Shown here piece by piece: positions 61,205 to 64,000 of a stretch of DNA of 64,000 bases (positions are counted from its first letter, which is position 1; each line of letters opens with the position of its first letter). The DNA is from Mycolicibacterium lutetiense (lineage in GTDB: Bacteria > Actinomycetota > Actinomycetes > Mycobacteriales > Mycobacteriaceae). The notes under the pieces were generated by a model. It worked only from the letters and a program-made list of their open reading frames with translations, was not told the origin of the DNA and did no database searches. Location of the stretch: contig NZ_JAGIOP010000001.1 of assembly GCF_017876775.1 (NCBI RefSeq), positions 1,116,001 to 1,180,000 on the forward strand, read 5' to 3'. Made by a program: the position numbers and the translations under genes.

Positions 61205-64000
61205 GTGGCCGAAGATGCCCAGAATGACGACCTATCCACCGAGACTCCGCAACAGGAGGGACTGCCCGAGCGGCTGAGAGTCCACTCGCTGGCGCGGGTG
61301 CTCGGCACCACCAGCAGGCGGGTGCTCGACGCCCTGGCTGAGTTCGACGGCCGTCGGCGCAGTGCGCACTCCACGATCGACAAGGCCGACGCGGAGCGGG
61401 TCCGTGACGCACTGGCCCTCGACTCGGCGGAGCCGGCTCAGACCGAGCAGGCAGAACCGGTGCAGGTCGAGGCAGTCACGGTCGCAGTGACCGAGTCCGT
61501 CGCGGCCCCGGCAGAAGATGCCCCGGCAGAAGATCCGGTCGAAACCCCCGAGGTCGAGGCTCCCGAGGAAGACCCCGTCCTGGTGGGCGATGAGCCCGAG
61601 TCGCGGTTGATCCTGGAGACCGCGAACATCCCCGCGGCTCGGGAATCCCACACCGAACGGGCCGACTACCTGCCGCTGTTCGTCGCCCCGCAGCCCGTCA
61701 GCTTCGTGCCGGTCCTCGTCGAAGACGATGACGACGACGAAGACGACACGGATACCGACGACGACGCCGATGCCGACTCGGATACCGACGACGATCAGGC
61801 GGATCGACCCGCCGCACGCCGGCGCCGTCGGGGCCGGCGGGGTCGCGGTCGTGGCCGCGGTGAGCAGGCAGACGACAACGAGTCCGATTCGGGCCCGGAT
61901 TCCGATACCGACACCGCTGATGACCAGAGCGATTCCGACGAGGAATCCGACGACGAGTCCGATGAATCCGATGAGGGCACCGACGAGGACACCGCGGGTA
62001 GTGACGGCAACCGTCGCCGTCGCCGCCGGCGTCGGCGCAAGTCCGGCTCCGGTGACGGTGACGACTCGAGCTCACCGGATGACCCGCCCAACACCGTCGT
62101 GCACGAGCGTCCGTCCCGGCCCGAACGTTCGGGCCGGAGCAGCGATGACTCGGAGATCCAGGGGATCAGCGGATCGACCCGCCTGGAGGCCAAGCGTCAG
62201 CGCCGCCGCGATGGCCGTGACGCCGGCCGTCGTCGTCCCCCCATCCTGAGCGAGGCCGAGTTCCTGGCCCGCCGCGAGGCCGTCGAACGCACCATGATCG
62301 TGCGCGACAAGGTCCGCACCGAGCCGCCGCATCAAGGTGCCCGCTACACGCAGATCGCCGTGCTGGAAGACGGCGTCCTCGTCGAGCATTTTGTGACGTC
62401 AGCGGCATCCGCCAGTCTGGTCGGCAACATCTACCTCGGCATCGTGCAGAACGTGCTGCCGTCGATGGAGGCCGCCTTCGTCGACATCGGCCGCGGTCGT
62501 AACGGTGTGCTCTACGCCGGTGAGGTGAACTGGGAGGCTGCCGGCCTCGGCGGGTCGAACCGCAAGATCGAACAGGCCCTCAAGCCGGGGGACTATGTCG
62601 TCGTCCAGGTCAGCAAGGATCCGGTCGGGCACAAGGGCGCCCGGCTCACCACGCAGGTGTCGCTGGCCGGCCGCTACCTGGTCTACGTGCCGGGCGCATC
62701 GTCGACCGGCATCAGCCGCAAGCTGCCCGACACCGAACGCCAGCGGCTCAAGGAGATCCTCAAAGAGGTTGTTCCGGCCGATGCCGGAGTGATCATCCGC
62801 ACCGCGTCGGAGGGCGTCAAAGCCGAGGACATCCGATCCGACGTCGAGCGGCTGCAGCAGCGCTGGACCGAGATCGACGCCAAGGGCGCCGCGGTCAGCG
62901 CGAAGAAGGCCGGCGCGGCCGTCGCCCTCTACGAAGAGCCCGATGTTCTGGTCAAGGTCATCCGTGACCTGTTCAACGAGGACTTCTCCGGCCTGATCGT
63001 CTCCGGTGACGAAGCCTGGGACACGATCAACGCCTACGTCAACACCGTTGCGCCTGACCTCATGGGCCGGCTCACGAAGTACGAACCCGCCGGTGGCGCC
63101 GACGCGCCCGACGTGTTCGCCGTACACCGCGTCGACGAGCAGCTGGCCAAGGCGCTGGACCGCAAGGTGTGGCTGCCTTCGGGTGGAACCCTGGTGATCG
63201 ACCGCACCGAGGCGATGACCGTCGTCGACGTCAACACCGGCAAGTTCACCGGCGCCGGCGGCAACCTAGAGCAGACCGTCACCCGCAACAACCTGGAAGC
63301 TGCCGAGGAGGTCGTGCGGCAACTGCGCTTGCGTGACATCGGCGGCATCGTGGTCATCGACTTCATCGACATGGTCCTCGAATCGAACCGGGATCTCGTG
63401 CTGCGCAGGCTGACCGAGGCCCTGGGCCGGGACCGCACGCGGCACCAGGTGTCCGAGGTGACCTCACTGGGCCTCGTGCAGCTGACCCGAAAGAAGTTGG
63501 GTACCGGTCTGATCGAGGCATTCTCGACAACGTGCACGCACTGCGCCGGCCGCGGCATCGTGCTGCATGGTGACCCGGTCGATACGGCTTCGTCGTCGAA
63601 CACCGGCCGTAAGGCCGAATCCAGTGGCGGCGGTAGCAGCAGCAGCAGCGGCAGCGGCAGCAGTCGACGCAGCAAGCGGGGCAAGCGCGGCAACGCCCGT
63701 CCGGAGCCCGAAGAGGCGCCGGTCGTCAAGGTGCCCGACCATCCGGTCGGTGAGCACCCGATGTTCAAGGCCATGGCTGCGGCGAGCGACCGCCACGACG
63801 AAGACCCCGAAGGTCACGAGGACATTGACGAGCACGAGCACGGCGTCGAGCACACCGAGGCCGAGGGCGACGAGCAGGTGACTCCCGAGGACTCGGGCGT
63901 AACCGAGGATTCTCCCGACGGCGTTTTCGACATGCAGGACGCCGAGGAGTCCGACGAATCTGATGAGGAATCAGAAGAGGACTTGGACGAGGACGAAGAC
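61205..64000 (+). CDS. rne: Ribonuclease E/G, 3' end outside window
   Basis: The visible 932 codons cover the start and the whole catalytic core. The N-terminal 60 residues resemble an IF-2-N-like module (RLRVHSLARVLGTTSRRVLD). A long extension follows (about 90-310) with an Asp-rich stretch and Arg-rich blocks (RRRRRGRRGRGRGRG, RRRRRRRRRK). The S1 domain starts near residue 377. The catalytic aspartates are in VVDVNTGKF (about 674) and IDFIDM (about 718), and the zinc-link is CTHC (about 777). A second acidic Ser/Gly and Asp/Glu-rich tail runs to the window edge. RNase E initiates mRNA decay and rRNA processing; it matches Rv2444c. Confidence 0.96.
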   Translation, partial: MAEDAQNDDLSTETPQQEGLPERLRVHSLARVLGTTSRRVLDALAEFDGRRRSAHSTIDKADAERVRDALALDSAEPAQTEQAEPVQVEAVTVAVTESVAAPAEDAPAEDPVETPEVEAPEEDPVLVGDEPESRLILETANIPAARESHTERADYLPLFVAPQPVSFVPVLVEDDDDDEDDTDTDDDADADSDTDDDQADRPAARRRRRGRRGRGRGRGEQADDNESDSGPDSDTDTADDQSDSDEESDDESDESDEGTDEDTAGSDGNRRRRRRRRRKSGSGDGDDSSSPDDPPNTVVHERPSRPERSGRSSDDSEIQGISGSTRLEAKRQRRRDGRDAGRRRPPILSEAEFLARREAVERTMIVRDKVRTEPPHQGARYTQIAVLEDGVLVEHFVTSAASASLVGNIYLGIVQNVLPSMEAAFVDIGRGRNGVLYAGEVNWEAAGLGGSNRKIEQALKPGDYVVVQVSKDPVGHKGARLTTQVSLAGRYLVYVPGASSTGISRKLPDTERQRLKEILKEVVPADAGVIIRTASEGVKAEDIRSDVERLQQRWTEIDAKGAAVSAKKAGAAVALYEEPDVLVKVIRDLFNEDFSGLIVSGDEAWDTINAYVNTVAPDLMGRLTKYEPAGGADAPDVFAVHRVDEQLAKALDRKVWLPSGGTLVIDRTEAMTVVDVNTGKFTGAGGNLEQTVTRNNLEAAEEVVRQLRLRDIGGIVVIDFIDMVLESNRDLVLRRLTEALGRDRTRHQVSEVTSLGLVQLTRKKLGTGLIEAFSTTCTHCAGRGIVLHGDPVDTASSSNTGRKAESSGGGSSSSSGSGSSRRSKRGKRGNARPEPEEAPVVKVPDHPVGEHPMFKAMAAASDRHDEDPEGHEDIDEHEHGVEHTEAEGDEQVTPEDSGVTEDSPDGVFDMQDAEESDESDEESEEDLDEDED

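Overview
The window is GC-rich actinobacterial DNA and reads as a chromosome segment of a fast-growing Mycobacterium (Mycolicibacterium). The evidence is the gene content: a mycothiol-linked DsbA-like reductase, a WS/DGAT acyltransferase, Rpf muralytic factors, truncated haemoglobin O, ClpP1/ClpP2, a 13E12-type DUF222-HNH protein, and many GTG starts. From memory, the gene order matches the M. tuberculosis block Rv2444c (rne) to Rv2484c in inverted orientation, with local insertions and losses. No phage, plasmid, transposase, CRISPR array or toxin cluster was seen.

Layout. 1-1860: the end of a metallo-beta-lactamase-fold gene, a universal stress protein, tRNA-Arg and a lone PD-(D/E)XK nuclease. 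1968-7443: a translationally coupled acyl-lipid operon (WS/DGAT, HAD-acyltransferase, PlsB2). 7494-17920: a CopD-CtaG membrane fusion, an SSB-like protein, the ABC-F factor EttA, and the gdh-thioesterase-unknown operon. 17945-18109: a small cluster of intergenic repeats. 18126-25161: alpha-glucosidase and glbO, two HNH proteins, a small membrane protein with a DUF5130 protein, pepN and a DUF732 secreted protein. 25453-29137: SigH-type DsbA-like reductase, rpiB, a Nei-type glycosylase and a cation/proton antiporter. 29156-32936: a lipP-like esterase, a decayed mycothiol-isomerase-family gene, a GlsB-type protein and small exported proteins.

32981-37686: tRNA-Gly, tRNA-Pro, then the protein-quality block tig, clpP1, clpP2, clpX. 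37763-43908: an accessory-looking block (fdhD-fdhF, DUF222-HNH with an apparent SOS box over its start codon, a tiny exported protein and a PfkB kinase), bounded by intrinsic terminators. 44249-47872: korA-korB-mobA. 47873-48925: a 1-kb gene desert holding a CRP-like palindrome. 48926-49966: two tandem rpf genes. 49969-55857: FAD monooxygenase, lipoprotein, S9 peptidase, saccharopine-dehydrogenase-like oxidoreductase, DUF937 protein. 55952 to the end: valS, folC, a DUF4233 membrane protein, ndk and the 5' part of rne.

The window is mostly ordinary core genome, and I did not find a convincing new multi-gene system. The most useful observations are an in-frame internally deleted relic gene, an SOS box embedded in a start codon, a SigH-like double promoter, a CRP-like site ahead of the rpf pair, two families of short palindromic intergenic repeats, and about eleven genes whose -10 hexamer lies 6-8 nt before the start codon, the architecture of leaderless mRNAs. 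Locus names and family facts come from memory; no database was searched.
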